Shown here: piece after piece, positions 1 to 8,604 of the stretch | How the letters are laid out: the number at the start of each line of letters is the position of its first letter | How positions within the stretch are numbered: position 1 is the stretch's first letter | Assembly (NCBI GenBank): GCA_963742955.1 | Contig: CAVUOA010000008.1 | Span: 1,674,001-1,738,000 of the forward strand | Source of the DNA: CAVUOA01 sp963742955 | Lineage (GTDB): Bacteria > Bacteroidota > Ignavibacteria > Tepidaquicellales > OLB5 | DNA: 64,000 nucleotides | Direction of reading: 5' to 3' | Translations under genes and position numbers: made by a program | The notes under the pieces: generated by a model | Database searches by the model: none | The model's input: the letters and a program-made list of their open reading frames with translations, nothing else | What the model was told of the DNA's origin: nothing

Positions 1-1
1 G

Positions 2-556
2 GTAGTTGACCTGCCTTTTATGTCATACCACGTCGATTTGCAGGAAGCCGTCCGCAACTGCGGCAGAGTAATGAAAGAAACCGGCTGCGATGCCGTGAAG
101 CTTGAAGGCGGCGAAAGAATTGCCGAAACAGTTAAGCATCTTGTAAAAATCGGAATTCCCGTAATGGGGCATCTTGGCTTGACTCCGCAATCGATTAATA
201 TATTCGGAACTTACGTTACACGCGGTACGGACAGTAAAGAAGCACAGCAAATACTAAAGGACGCAAAAATTCTCGAACAGGCGGGATGTTTCGGCATAGT
301 GCTTGAAAAAATTCCTGCTTCACTTGCAAAGAAAGTTTCATCATCTATTAAGATTCCTACAATAGGAATCGGCGCCGGTGTAAATTGTGACGGGCAGATA
401 CTTGTTACGTATGATATGCTCGGCATGATGGAAGAATTCCACCCGCGTTTTGTCAGAAAATACCTAAACCTTGCTGAAGAAATAAAAGGCGCATTTTCGC
501 GTTATATAAAAGATGTGAAAAATAAAAAATTCCCCGCCAAATCTGAAAGCTACTAA
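2..556 (+). CDS. panB: 3-methyl-2-oxobutanoate hydroxymethyltransferase, C-terminal part
   Basis: Ketopantoate hydroxymethyltransferase transfers a hydroxymethyl group from methylene-THF to alpha-ketovalerate, the first committed step of pantothenate and CoA synthesis in the cytosol. The window begins inside the gene; the frame is open from base 2, giving about 184 of the usual ~264 residues. Visible family features are VVDLPFMSYH at the left edge, VKLEGG, GHLGLTPQS, the catalytic-Glu segment VLEKIP and the GIGAG loop. The first ATG (base 20) is internal and is not the start. A YmdB-type gene follows after 17 bases on the same strand, so the two are probably cotranscribed. coaD, a later CoA gene, lies 13 kb away and is not in this operon. 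Identification is firm; the N-terminus is outside the window. Confidence 0.95.
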   Translation, partial: VVDLPFMSYHVDLQEAVRNCGRVMKETGCDAVKLEGGERIAETVKHLVKIGIPVMGHLGLTPQSINIFGTYVTRGTDSKEAQQILKDAKILEQAGCFGIVLEKIPASLAKKVSSSIKIPTIGIGAGVNCDGQILVTYDMLGMMEEFHPRFVRKYLNLAEEIKGAFSRYIKDVKNKKFPAKSESY

Positions 557-573
557 TGGAGGAAAATTAAATC

Positions 574-1383
574 TTGCCTGATACACTTAATGTTTTATTT
601 ATCGGTGACATTATCGGTGACCCCGGATTAAAAATCCTTACCGATAATCTAAAAGGACTTATACACGACCATAAAATTCATTTCACAATTGCCAACGGAG
701 AAAATCTTTCCTCCGGTAAAGGGATACTTGAAAAGGATGCCAAGCGCGCGTTTGAGCTGGGCATTAATGTGCTCACAGGCGGAAACCATACTTTCAGCAA
801 AATTCAATCGGGAAAATATATCGGCGATGAACCGAGAATACTCCGCCCCTGCAACCACCACGATGACGTTTACGGAAGAGGTTATAACGTTTACCCCGTT
901 ACAGTCGATGGCGGTATTTTTAAAGTCGCTGTGATAAACGCGCTCGGAAGAGTTTACATTTCAACACTGAACTGCCCTTTCAGAACGTCAGCGCAGATTG
1001 TGGACAGGCTAAGCAGGGATACAAATATTATTATAGTTGATTTCCACGGCGAGGCGAGCGCGGAAAAAATTGCGTTCGGCTGGTATATGGACGGGAAAGT
1101 ATCCGCTGTAATAGGAACTCACACGCATGTGCAGACTGCCGATGAGCGAATCCTGCCCGAAGGCACTGCATTTATAACCGATGCAGGAATGACAGGCGCG
1201 TTTGACGGTGTAATCGGAAGCAAGCGTGAGTTTTCCGTGAACCGTTTTGTTTACCAGACACCGCAGAAACAGGAGCTTGCCACTGAAGATTTGCGCATTA
1301 ATGCAGTTGTGATAAACATCGATACACAAACAGGAAAAGCGAAGAAGATAACACGTTTATTTGAACCGGGATTTAACAAATAA
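574..1383 (+). CDS. YmdB-family metallophosphoesterase (TIGR00282)
   Basis: The 269-residue protein matches the YmdB family of calcineurin-like phosphoesterases. Characterised members hydrolyse 2',3'-cyclic nucleotides and affect RNA decay and biofilm choice in Bacillus. Metal-binding motifs are visible in order: FIGDIIGDPG near residue 10, ANGENLSSGKG near 40, GGNHTFS near 70, VDFHGEASAEK near 155 and GTHTHVQTAD near 180. The length is normal for the family. The start is TTG, chosen because a strong GGAGGAAA ribosome site lies at 558-565 and homologues begin just before this LFIGDI strand. It sits directly behind panB. The cellular target in this organism cannot be told from sequence. Confidence 0.9.
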   Translation: MPDTLNVLFIGDIIGDPGLKILTDNLKGLIHDHKIHFTIANGENLSSGKGILEKDAKRAFELGINVLTGGNHTFSKIQSGKYIGDEPRILRPCNHHDDVYGRGYNVYPVTVDGGIFKVAVINALGRVYISTLNCPFRTSAQIVDRLSRDTNIIIVDFHGEASAEKIAFGWYMDGKVSAVIGTHTHVQTADERILPEGTAFITDAGMTGAFDGVIGSKREFSVNRFVYQTPQKQELATEDLRINAVVINIDTQTGKAKKITRLFEPGFNK

Positions 1384-1435
1384 GGTCTGAACCGGGATTT
1401 ACCGGATTAGAAGATTTACAGGATTATAAAAGACT

Positions 1436-1468
1436 AAACTTCCGAAGTCTCCAAGACTTCGGAAGTTT
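1436..1468. terminator. Bidirectional intrinsic terminator between convergent genes
   Basis: A perfect 15-bp stem pairs 1436-1450 with 1454-1468 around a 3-base loop. T runs follow on the plus side and A runs precede it, so it can stop transcription from both sides. It lies between the YmdB gene and the stop of the convergent T9SS gene. The arm contains CTTCCGAAG, which recurs in the hairpins at 14146 and 38444. Confidence 0.85.
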
Positions 1469-1590
1469 TTTATTTAATCAGCACCATCTTCTTCGTTTCA
1501 ATCACATTCATCCGTAACCAGCTTATAAAAATACACACCTGATGCATAGCGGCTACCGTCCCATGTAACTTCATAGCTGCCGGGTTTAAG

Positions 1591-1617
1591 CCCCTCCTGC
1601 CCTCCCCCAAGGGGAGG
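1591..1617. repeat. CCCCTCC-family palindrome inside T9SS domain (site 2, copy A)
   Basis: CCCCTCC, three bases, CCTCCCC, three bases, GGGGAGG: a 7-bp perfect hairpin with an extra arm. It is translated on the minus strand as part of IPPLGGGQEGLKP, where other T9SS domains here read LVNE-x-KxxG. The same layout is at 2970-2996 and 5280-5306. Confidence 0.8.
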
Positions 1618-1679
1618 AATAAGAGTAGCAATTTCTCTTCCAAGTATATCATAAACGATTAACCGGACATTTTTCCATG

Positions 1680-1705
1680 CCCCTCCTTTGGAGGGGTTGG
1701 GGAGG
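1680..1705. repeat. CCCCTCC-family palindrome inside T9SS domain (site 1, copy A)
   Basis: CCCCTCC, TTT, GGAGGGG, TT, GGGGAGG: a perfect 7-bp hairpin plus a third arm. It is translated on the minus strand as LPNPSKGGAW just before the VYDILGRE strand. Copies without the repeat have only a few residues here. The same repeat is at 3059-3084 and 5369-5394. Confidence 0.8.
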
Positions 1706-2837
1706 CTAAATTTTATCCTCGTAACCGGATTAAACGGGTTGGGGTAGTTTTGGGAAAGGGAGGGGGATTGGGGGATATTTTTTTGTTCAATTTCTGTACT
1801 TACAATATCACTAAGTAATCTTTTCCAAACATATGCAGGATCTGTTCCAGCAAATATATAATTGTTATAAACATATAAAGATGCTACCTTTTGATTCGTT
1901 AAACCTTCATTTTTTTGAACCCAATCTATTCCGAAATTTGATGACAAATACACACCCGATCTGATGGGTACCTGCTAATAAATAATTATTAAAAGTAGCA
2001 AAACACCTGATAAATATATTGTTCAAACCTGATTGAGTCCAATTTGTTCCATTGTTGGTTGATTTATAAACACCATTGAATCTTGATCCCGCAAAAATTA
2101 TGCCATTAAGTGAGGTATCTGCCCAAAAATCTCCGGTATCTAAAGTCGTTTGTATCCAATTATACCCTTCATCAGATGATCTATATATCCCATTCCTATA
2201 AGTACCCGCAAAAATGTCTGTTCCTGCGTTGCAAAATGATCTGATATTTAATATGGGATTTATCGTAATCCAGTTATTTCCACCGTTTGAACTCAGGAAA
2301 ATATGGGCTCCTCCTGCTAAAATATTATTTCCGTGTGTTATTAATGCATAAGTTTGCGAATAAACTTGTGTATTTATCCAATTGTTCCCATGGTTTGTAG
2401 TATAATGAACGCTAGGGTAATAAGGACTTGGTCCATTTCCAACAAACAGTTTAGGACCATAAAGTGTAAACGACCAAACAGCATACAGGTCAGAACACTT
2501 AGTCCAATTCTGTCCATTGGTTGTACTATAATAAATGCCTCTATCAATAATCCCCGCAAATATATATTGGTCTTGCGAAGTTATGACATATACTTGGGAA
2601 TTAGTAGGTAATCCATAAGTTTGTACCCACTGAGAAGATAAAGAAACGAAAAAAAATAGATTCTGAAGGCTTAGTACAATGAATAAATATGTTTTTCTCA
2701 TCTAATTCTAACTACTTAATTATGAAAATTATAAAACTGGTTTTACATTGAAGTATAACCTATTTTTAGATGCTTCAATAACACACAATTTTTTAAGAGC
2801 AATTAAAATTCAATAAAGAACTTTTCAATTAAATTGC

Positions 2838-5132
2838 CTATTTAATCAGCACCATCTTCTTTGTAATGCTGAGCGAAGTCGAAGCATCATCGATGTACAG
2901 CCTATAAAAATACACACCGCTGGCATAGCGGCTCCCGTCCCATTCAACCTCATAGCTGCCGGGTTTTAGCCCCTCCTGACCTCCCCCAAGGGGAGGAATA
3001 AGAGTTTCAATTTCTCTTCCGAGAACATCATAAATAACTAACCGGACATTTTTCCACACCCCTCCTATGGAGGGGTTGGGGAGGCTGAATTTTATCTTCG
3101 TAACAGGATTAAACGGGTTGGGGTAGTTTTGGGAAAGGGAAAAGAACAAGGGTATTTCTGTTGATGAATTTTCAATTCCAATTGGAGGTTTCTTATATTT
3201 TATCAATGTAATGTCATTCTCGGTACCGAATCCTATACTTGAACCACACACATAAGCATTTCCTAAATTATCAAATCTTATTATTTTGGCGATGTCTGAA
3301 CTATCTCCAGGTCCATTATAGCGAAGATTCCATAACAGATGACCTGCTGTGTCAGATTTCACAGTAGCAAAATCATACACTGAATTTATTCCATAACTAC
3401 CGCCCGTCACAAAAATATTGCTTGCAGAATCAAGTGTCATGGAATATGCTTTATCATCCCCATTTCCGGGACCGTTATAAGTTGCAACCCATTTCTGAAA
3501 ACCATCTGACGCGTATTTTATAATAACATAATTATTAGATCCGTAACCACATGTGTAAACATTATGATGACTGTCAACCGCCAGATCAGTCGGCATATAT
3601 GTATTATAGGTAGCTCCATAAGTCTTATTCCAAAGAATATTGCCTCCAGGATTATACTTAATTGTCAAGAAACTATACGACCAGTACATTCCTCCGGAGC
3701 TGTATATTTGACCTGCTATAAATATATTTAATGAATCATCAAGAATAATTTTATAAGCTTCTTCTGTTGAACTGTTATATCTGCACAACCACTGCTGCAC
3801 CCCCAAAGAATTATATTTTATAGTAACTATAATACTTTCACCGGTGATTATTACATTTGAATTGTTATCCAAAACTAAAGCAAAAGCAGCATCTGTACTG
3901 TCACCTGTTCCGTTATAACTTTTATTCCATAAAATATTTCCTGAATTGCTGAATTTAAGAGTTACAAAATCATAATAATTATTTTGTGTTTTGCTCTGGC
4001 CTGTAACAAAAACATTTCCCCCGTTATCAATCTTAAGCATATAAGCTTTATCTGTATCATTAGCAGAACCATCATACCTATTTAACCACTGCTGTACACC
4101 CAGACTGTTGTATTTAATTGTAGTTATATCAAAGTTTGAATTTTGACCCAAACTATATCCGGTAATAAAAACATTCCTGCTTTGGTCAATTCCAATTGAT
4201 GTTACAATATCTTTACCGTCAGCAGTACCATTGTATCTCGCAGCCCACAACTGGTTACCCGAAGAATCATATTTTACTGTTGCGTAATCATAATTAATAT
4301 AATTAAATTCCTTTGCGCTTGCTCCGGTAACATAAACATTGCAATCATTATCAACATCTACTTTTTTTGCGTAGTCATTAAATACAGGTCCCCAATATTT
4401 CCGTTTCCATATTATATTTCCTGATGAATTTATTTTTAAGGTCAAGTATGCATAATGGCTCGCTCCCATGGAATCACTAAATCCTGTTATATAGCTGTTA
4501 CCTAAGTCATCTAATTTAAATGATGTAGGGTAATCTGCTCTTGCAGGAGGAGTTGTATTCATCATGAGCCATATCTGATTTCCGTTAAAATCATATTTTA
4601 TTAAACAGTAGTATGTATTTGGCGGGTCTCCAAAACTTTCACCGGCTACATATACAAATCCATTAACATCCAGTTGAATACCAACAGGCTGGTCTATGTA
4701 ATTTCCTGCACCATTGTACCTTCTGGTCCATAATGTATCTCCTGACGAATTATATTTTATCGTTAAGAAATCATCAGATTGATAACCTTCATGGTTTTCA
4801 CTTATTCCAGTAACATATATATTCCCCACCTGATCAACTGCAGCATCAACTGCCCAATCATTTAAATGCCATGGATTATCGTAAGTCTTTTCCCATTGTT
4901 TAGCACCAGATAAATTATATTTTACCAGATAGTAATCTTTATTCGAAATATTGTTATATGTACTGCCAAATACATATATATTCCCGGAAATATCTGTTTT
5001 TACAACAACCGGAATATCATCAGGATTTACGGAAAGCGGTCCATTATATCTGACAACCCATTCCTGTTGCAGCTGAGCGTAAAAATTATTAGAACATAAG
5101 AGGAATAAAATGATCAAAATTATTTTTTTCAA
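2838..5132 (-). CDS. SBBP-repeat beta-propeller protein with T9SS C-terminal domain
   Basis: This 764-residue secreted protein has an N-terminal signal peptide (MKKIILIILFLLCSNNFYAQ). About a dozen ~50-residue repeats follow, with the pattern NIYVTGxS then DFxTIKYNSSGxxLW then RYNGxG, the SBBP (seven-bladed beta-propeller) type. It ends with a T9SS sorting domain starting NYPNPFNPVTKIKFSLP and closing ITKKMVLIK. It is predicted to cross the outer membrane through T9SS and to be surface-attached or released. Its role is unknown; such propellers are usually binding scaffolds. It follows the 5160-7265 gene by 27 bases on the same strand, so the two are probably cotranscribed. The C-terminal domain holds three repeat insertions: two CCCCTCC palindromes and one at 2865-2890. 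Confidence 0.88.
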   Translation of the reverse strand: MKKIILIILFLLCSNNFYAQLQQEWVVRYNGPLSVNPDDIPVVVKTDISGNIYVFGSTYNNISNKDYYLVKYNLSGAKQWEKTYDNPWHLNDWAVDAAVDQVGNIYVTGISENHEGYQSDDFLTIKYNSSGDTLWTRRYNGAGNYIDQPVGIQLDVNGFVYVAGESFGDPPNTYYCLIKYDFNGNQIWLMMNTTPPARADYPTSFKLDDLGNSYITGFSDSMGASHYAYLTLKINSSGNIIWKRKYWGPVFNDYAKKVDVDNDCNVYVTGASAKEFNYINYDYATVKYDSSGNQLWAARYNGTADGKDIVTSIGIDQSRNVFITGYSLGQNSNFDITTIKYNSLGVQQWLNRYDGSANDTDKAYMLKIDNGGNVFVTGQSKTQNNYYDFVTLKFSNSGNILWNKSYNGTGDSTDAAFALVLDNNSNVIITGESIIVTIKYNSLGVQQWLCRYNSSTEEAYKIILDDSLNIFIAGQIYSSGGMYWSYSFLTIKYNPGGNILWNKTYGATYNTYMPTDLAVDSHHNVYTCGYGSNNYVIIKYASDGFQKWVATYNGPGNGDDKAYSMTLDSASNIFVTGGSYGINSVYDFATVKSDTAGHLLWNLRYNGPGDSSDIAKIIRFDNLGNAYVCGSSIGFGTENDITLIKYKKPPIGIENSSTEIPLFFSLSQNYPNPFNPVTKIKFSLPNPSIGGVWKNVRLVIYDVLGREIETLIPPLGGGQEGLKPGSYEVEWDGSRYASGVYFYRLYIDDASTSLSITKKMVLIK
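2865..2890. repeat. ATGCTGAGCGAAGTCGAAGCAT repeat translated within a T9SS domain
   Basis: An imperfect palindrome with outer arms ATGCT and AGCAT around GAGCGAAGTCGA. I recognise it from memory as a short repeat scattered through many bacterial genomes. On the minus strand it codes DDASTSLSIT, replacing the DEYVETR-type segment of the sister copy at 5160. The frame is kept and the KKMVLIK end is intact. Confidence 0.75.
2970..2996. repeat. CCCCTCC-family palindrome inside T9SS domain (site 2, copy B)
   Basis: Same layout as 1591-1617: CCCCTCC, TGA, CCTCCCC, CAA, GGGGAGG. It is translated in the same register as IPPLGGGQEGLKP. Confidence 0.8.
3059..3084. repeat. CCCCTCC-family palindrome inside T9SS domain (site 1, copy B)
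   Basis: Same layout as 1680-1705 with loop TAT in place of TTT: CCCCTCC, TAT, GGAGGGG, TT, GGGGAGG. It is translated as LPNPSIGGVW; the stem is conserved although the loop and its codon differ. Confidence 0.8.
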
Positions 5133-5159
5133 AGCTAATGCTATAAAAATTTTAAAAAT

Positions 5160-7265
5160 TTATTTAATCAGCACCATCTTCCTTGTTTCAACATACTCAT
5201 CCGTAACCAGCTTATAAAAATACACACCTGATGCATAGCGGCTCCCGTCCCATGTGACCTCATAACTGCCGGGTTTAAGCCCCTCCTGTCCTCCCCCAAG
5301 GGGAGGAATGAGAGTGGCAATTTCTCTTCCGAGTATATCATAAATGACAAGCCGAACATTTTTCCATGCCCCTCCTTTGGAGGGGTTGGGGAGGCTAAAC
5401 TTTATCCTCGTAACCGGATTAAACGGGTTGGGGTAGTTTTGGGCGAGGGAGGGGGAAGAGGGAATTTGGTTTTCTTCTAAAACAGGACCCACAATAATGC
5501 CGCCTGTTGTTGTTTTCAAAATTGCACCTCCGTAACCACACATAAATCCAACTTCTGGGGTTAGAAAATCAATATCGTGTAACTCCGGTGTAATTGGTCT
5601 CGGCAGTTCAATCCAATTTAAACCTCCATTAGTGGTTTTTATTACATAGTCATTATCTCCCAAAGCGTAACCTGTATTAACATCCGGAAACACTACCTTT
5701 TGAAGCCATTGAGCACCCGTATTAAAACCTGTCCAATTTTGTCCCCTATTGGTTGTTTTATAAATCATCTCGTTTCCACAGGCTAAATATCCGGTAAAAG
5801 AATTAAGAAAATAAACATTCTCCAAAATGTAAATATCTAATGGTACTAATGTCCAGTTTACACCTGAATTTGTTGTGTAATAAAATTTCTCATCATGACT
5901 TCCAAAACCTGTTGAAGAATTTAAGAAATAAGCAGGCCATATGTGAGAATTTGGCAGCCCATTTGGCTGATTAAACCAAGTTAGTCCTCCATCGGTTGTT
6001 CTACTAATAAAATCACTTCCTCCATAGGCAAAACCATTAAGTTCATCCGGGAAATCAAAACTTTCTCCTAAACCGGGGCTGTCATAAATTATTATATTCC
6101 AATTTAATCCTCTATTGGTTGTTTTAATCATCACAGTATCTGTACAGGCATAACAAACATTTTCTGAAGGAGCACGGAGTTTCCAAAGCGGATTATCTAC
6201 CGGTGTACGTATCCTATCCCAATTATTACCGCCATTTGTTGTCACAAGCATAGTACCGGAGCCTCCGCAAATATAGCCCACATTTTCAGAAGGGAATTCC
6301 ATCCAGAGCAGAGTATTTGTAACTCCGGTTTGAGACAGCCACCTATCACTGCCGCTCTTAGTTCGAAGAATACATCCTACATCACCTGCAACCCATCCCA
6401 AATTAGAATTTGTAAAGTATAGGGAGTACAGATAATTTATTACGCGGGTTTCTTCAGTAAACCAGCTTACACCTGCATTGGTTGTTTTAAATAATGTTCC
6501 AACAAATCCGCTGGCAAATCCTGTGTTTACATTAGTGAAAAATATTGAATAAACTGAACACCATGAAATTTCAATTTGTTCTTCCCAATTTTCACCGCCG
6601 TTCGTTGTCCTGACAAACAACCCTTCGTCACCGCAGACATGACCATTTTGTTCATCAATAAAATACATTGAATTCAAATTGCTGCCATAATATTGAATAC
6701 TCCAATTTATCCCGGCGTTTATTGTTTTCCCGACACAATATGAACCGCATACATAACCAGTCAGGTCATTTACAAACTGAATTTGTTTTAAATTATCAGA
6801 TAAACCGGAAGGAATTACATTCCAAACTTCTCCATTGTTAACTGTTTTTAACATTGTGCCTCCATAACCAACAGCGTAACCACTGTTAAGATTAGGGAAA
6901 TAAATGCTATTTAGTGTTTGCAATGTATTTGATGCTTTTTCATTCCAGCTTATTCCCCCATTTGTTGTTTTCAATATTAAACCACCCTGACCGCACACAA
7001 AACCGGTTTGTTCATTAACAAAATAAACACTCCAAAGAAAATCATCTGTAATTTTTTGTAAAGTCCAATTCTCTCCGCTATTTGTGGTTTTCAAAAATGT
7101 TCCTTCTGCCCCTACTGCGAATCCTACATTTTCATTCACAAAACGGATTGACCTCAACTCTTTTCCTGTTGGAACAGGATTGACCCAAAACCACCCGCTT
7201 TGCGAAAAGCATATATCAGAAGAGAATATCGAAAGGATGAAAAGAAATGTTATTATTTTTTTCAT
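5160..7265 (-). CDS. YCF48/BNR-repeat secreted protein with T9SS C-terminal domain
   Basis: This 701-residue protein starts with a signal peptide (MKKIITFLFILSIFSSDICFSQ). About thirteen repeats of ~45 residues follow, of the form LxSIxFxNxNxGxAVGxxGxxLKTTNxGxNW, the YCF48/photosystem II assembly factor-like or BNR propeller type, probably two stacked propellers. It ends in a T9SS domain (QNYPNPFNPVTRIKFSLP to ETRKMVLIK). Such proteins in this lineage are exported and bind or scaffold; no catalytic motif is seen. It is the first gene of a three-gene minus-strand set of T9SS cargo. The C-terminal domain is nearly identical at the DNA level to that of the 1470-2701 gene, which suggests recent duplication or gene conversion. 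Confidence 0.88.
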   Translation of the reverse strand: MKKIITFLFILSIFSSDICFSQSGWFWVNPVPTGKELRSIRFVNENVGFAVGAEGTFLKTTNSGENWTLQKITDDFLWSVYFVNEQTGFVCGQGGLILKTTNGGISWNEKASNTLQTLNSIYFPNLNSGYAVGYGGTMLKTVNNGEVWNVIPSGLSDNLKQIQFVNDLTGYVCGSYCVGKTINAGINWSIQYYGSNLNSMYFIDEQNGHVCGDEGLFVRTTNGGENWEEQIEISWCSVYSIFFTNVNTGFASGFVGTLFKTTNAGVSWFTEETRVINYLYSLYFTNSNLGWVAGDVGCILRTKSGSDRWLSQTGVTNTLLWMEFPSENVGYICGGSGTMLVTTNGGNNWDRIRTPVDNPLWKLRAPSENVCYACTDTVMIKTTNRGLNWNIIIYDSPGLGESFDFPDELNGFAYGGSDFISRTTDGGLTWFNQPNGLPNSHIWPAYFLNSSTGFGSHDEKFYYTTNSGVNWTLVPLDIYILENVYFLNSFTGYLACGNEMIYKTTNRGQNWTGFNTGAQWLQKVVFPDVNTGYALGDNDYVIKTTNGGLNWIELPRPITPELHDIDFLTPEVGFMCGYGGAILKTTTGGIIVGPVLEENQIPSSPSLAQNYPNPFNPVTRIKFSLPNPSKGGAWKNVRLVIYDILGREIATLIPPLGGGQEGLKPGSYEVTWDGSRYASGVYFYKLVTDEYVETRKMVLIK
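5280..5306. repeat. CCCCTCC-family palindrome inside T9SS domain (site 2, copy C)
   Basis: Same layout as 1591-1617 with spacer TGT: CCCCTCC, TGT, CCTCCCC, CAA, GGGGAGG. It is translated as part of IPPLGGGQEGLKP. Confidence 0.8.
5369..5394. repeat. CCCCTCC-family palindrome inside T9SS domain (site 1, copy C)
   Basis: Identical in layout and sequence to 1680-1705. It is translated as LPNPSKGGAW. Confidence 0.8.
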
Positions 7266-7300
7266 GGCTAATTACTCCACTTTAGCTTGAAAATAATATA

Positions 7301-7324
7301 ATACCAAATGTGGCTATTTGGTAT
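7301..7324. terminator. Perfect 9-bp inverted repeat, probable minus-strand terminator
   Basis: ATACCAAAT pairs perfectly with ATTTGGTAT around a 6-base loop. It lies downstream of the minus-strand gene ending at 7433 and about 35 bases upstream of the ATG at 7265. On the minus strand it is followed by an AT-rich run with scattered T's. It could be a weak terminator or an operator for the next gene. The rest of 7266-7432 shows nothing recognisable. Confidence 0.4.
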
Positions 7325-7432
7325 GCAAAAAGTCGCTACATGCTCTCCTTCCTATGGTGGAAAATGGTGTAAAGCAGGGTTATTTGCAATAATTTAACAG
7401 GAATGGCTGGCCGGGGACGATTTAGAACTGTT

Positions 7433-7735
7433 TTAACTCCATGCCAAAGCGTAACAAATAAGTCCAACAGTGCTACCTACCCTGTGAAAAATTCCGCCTT
7501 TTCTTCCCATTGGTAGAATCAGCATTAAAACCAGGGAAGCAAGAACAAGAAAAAATCTTACCGATAGAAATTGAATAAAGAAAAGTAAAACTATAAGATT
7601 AATTATAATTAATGAATAAAATATCTGGTGAGTCCGTTTATTCATAGATATAACATGAAAATACAGCAGCCAGCCGATTAAATAGTTTACTGCATAAACA
7701 ATTAGTCCTGACCAATACAGATACTCAGCCGCCAT
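7433..7735 (-). CDS. Small integral membrane protein, unknown function
   Basis: The 100-residue protein is almost entirely hydrophobic, with about three membrane spans near residues 5-28, 38-55 and 58-73 and a final hydrophobic stretch near the C-terminus. Charged loops (SMNKRTHQ, GRKGG) separate them. I do not recognise a family. Its ATG overlaps the end of the upstream nitroreductase gene by 11 bases (ATGGCGGCTGA), so translation is probably coupled, which supports it as a real gene. No ribosome site of its own is obvious. Function is not predictable. Confidence 0.65.
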   Translation of the reverse strand: MAAEYLYWSGLIVYAVNYLIGWLLYFHVISMNKRTHQIFYSLIIINLIVLLFFIQFLSVRFFLVLASLVLMLILPMGRKGGIFHRVGSTVGLICYALAWS

Positions 7736-8510
7736 TTAAATTATTACCCCATATATTTCTGAATGCTAGCTCTCCGGGTAATTTGCGCTGTGATGATTTC
7801 CAGTCGATTGTGGGACGCTTCATGTTTGGGTCAACGTAACCCATACGGAATATAGCGCACATTTCGTAATCATCAGGAATGTTTACTATTGATGAAATTT
7901 CTTTCCACATTTCCGGTATTTCTCCGGGTGTTGAAATAAACTGCATTCCCATTCCGAGCGCTGTTGTTGCAAGCCAGAGGATTTGTATCACTGCACCCAT
8001 TGAGATTACGGAATAAAACCCCGAGAGCTCTTCTTTTTTATATTCATCTTTAGTTAGTGAAATTATAAACAGCAAGGGAGAGGACGCAATTAGTTTTTCT
8101 TCATCATTTCCAAGTATGCGCGGCACTTTAAACTTTGCCATGACCTTTCCGCCTTTTTCGGAAAATATTGTTCTCACAAACGGTTTAAGGACTGCGGGAA
8201 GATGGTCGACATGTATTCCGTCTTTTGTTTTTTCGATTTCTTCTTCGCTGAAGCGGAAATATTTCCTGTACTGCTTCCAAAACCTTCCGTCTTCCATTAA
8301 CTGCACCATAGCATTTCCGCCGATTTTGGCAATCTTCCCGATAATATTTTCATCGGTAACGGCAACAAATCTCCACGGCTGTGAGTTGAAATGGCTCGGC
8401 GCATGTGAAGCCATTTTTATTAATGTCTCAAGGTCTTCATCCGAGACTTTTTTATTCATGAAGGCTGTATTGGTTGTTCGCCTTCGTATAATTGCGTCGA
8501 ATAAATCCAT
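7725..8510 (-). CDS. Nitroreductase-family protein
   Basis: The 261-residue protein belongs to the nitroreductase/FMN oxidoreductase fold. It starts MDLFDAIIRRRTTNTAF, the usual FMN-phosphate Arg cluster, followed by APSHFNSQPWRFVAV near residue 38 and a C-terminal GMGMQFISTPGE and RMGYVD. Members are dimeric FMN enzymes reducing nitro groups, quinones or other acceptors with NAD(P)H; the physiological substrate here is unknown. The middle (roughly 75-130) is longer than in minimal members. It overlaps the small membrane-protein gene that follows it. The region upstream (8511-8728) is shared with the divergent hrcA. Confidence 0.85.
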   Translation of the reverse strand: MDLFDAIIRRRTTNTAFMNKKVSDEDLETLIKMASHAPSHFNSQPWRFVAVTDENIIGKIAKIGGNAMVQLMEDGRFWKQYRKYFRFSEEEIEKTKDGIHVDHLPAVLKPFVRTIFSEKGGKVMAKFKVPRILGNDEEKLIASSPLLFIISLTKDEYKKEELSGFYSVISMGAVIQILWLATTALGMGMQFISTPGEIPEMWKEISSIVNIPDDYEMCAIFRMGYVDPNMKRPTIDWKSSQRKLPGELAFRNIWGNNLNGG

Positions 8511-8604
8511 ATTGTTTTGTGATTAAAATGATTTGATGAATTACATAACAAATAACCGCTGAATTAAATCCCAACGTTATGTCATTCTTTCTTGACTGTC
8601 ATAA

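Larger units (their letters stand above)
1470..2701 (-). pseudogene. T9SS-sorted BNR/YCF48-like secreted protein, frameshifted twice
   Basis: Reading from 2701, the protein has a signal peptide, then short beta-propeller repeats of the type IYYSTTNGQNWTK and IYRSSDEGYNWIQ (BNR/YCF48 style), then a T9SS C-terminal domain with QNYPNPFNPVTRIKFSLP and SGVYFYKLV. Two single-base insertions break the frame. One is in the G run at 1955-1957, where THQIG should continue into VYLSSNFGIDW. The other is near 1502, where VTDEC should continue into an ETKKMVLIK ending at 1470. Removing both restores a protein of about 410 residues parallel to the neighbour at 5160-7265. It may be a real pseudogene or an assembly error, since other genes here show the same kind of break. 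The C-terminal domain carries two in-frame palindromes. Confidence 0.75.

Noticed and set aside
1750..1775. C/G-rich stretch coding SPSLSQN before NYPNPFNP in two of the three repeat-bearing T9SS domains, as a possible third repeat insertion
   Set aside because: It is not palindromic, the third copy has ordinary sequence (IPLFFSLSQN) of the same length, and simple substitutions explain it.
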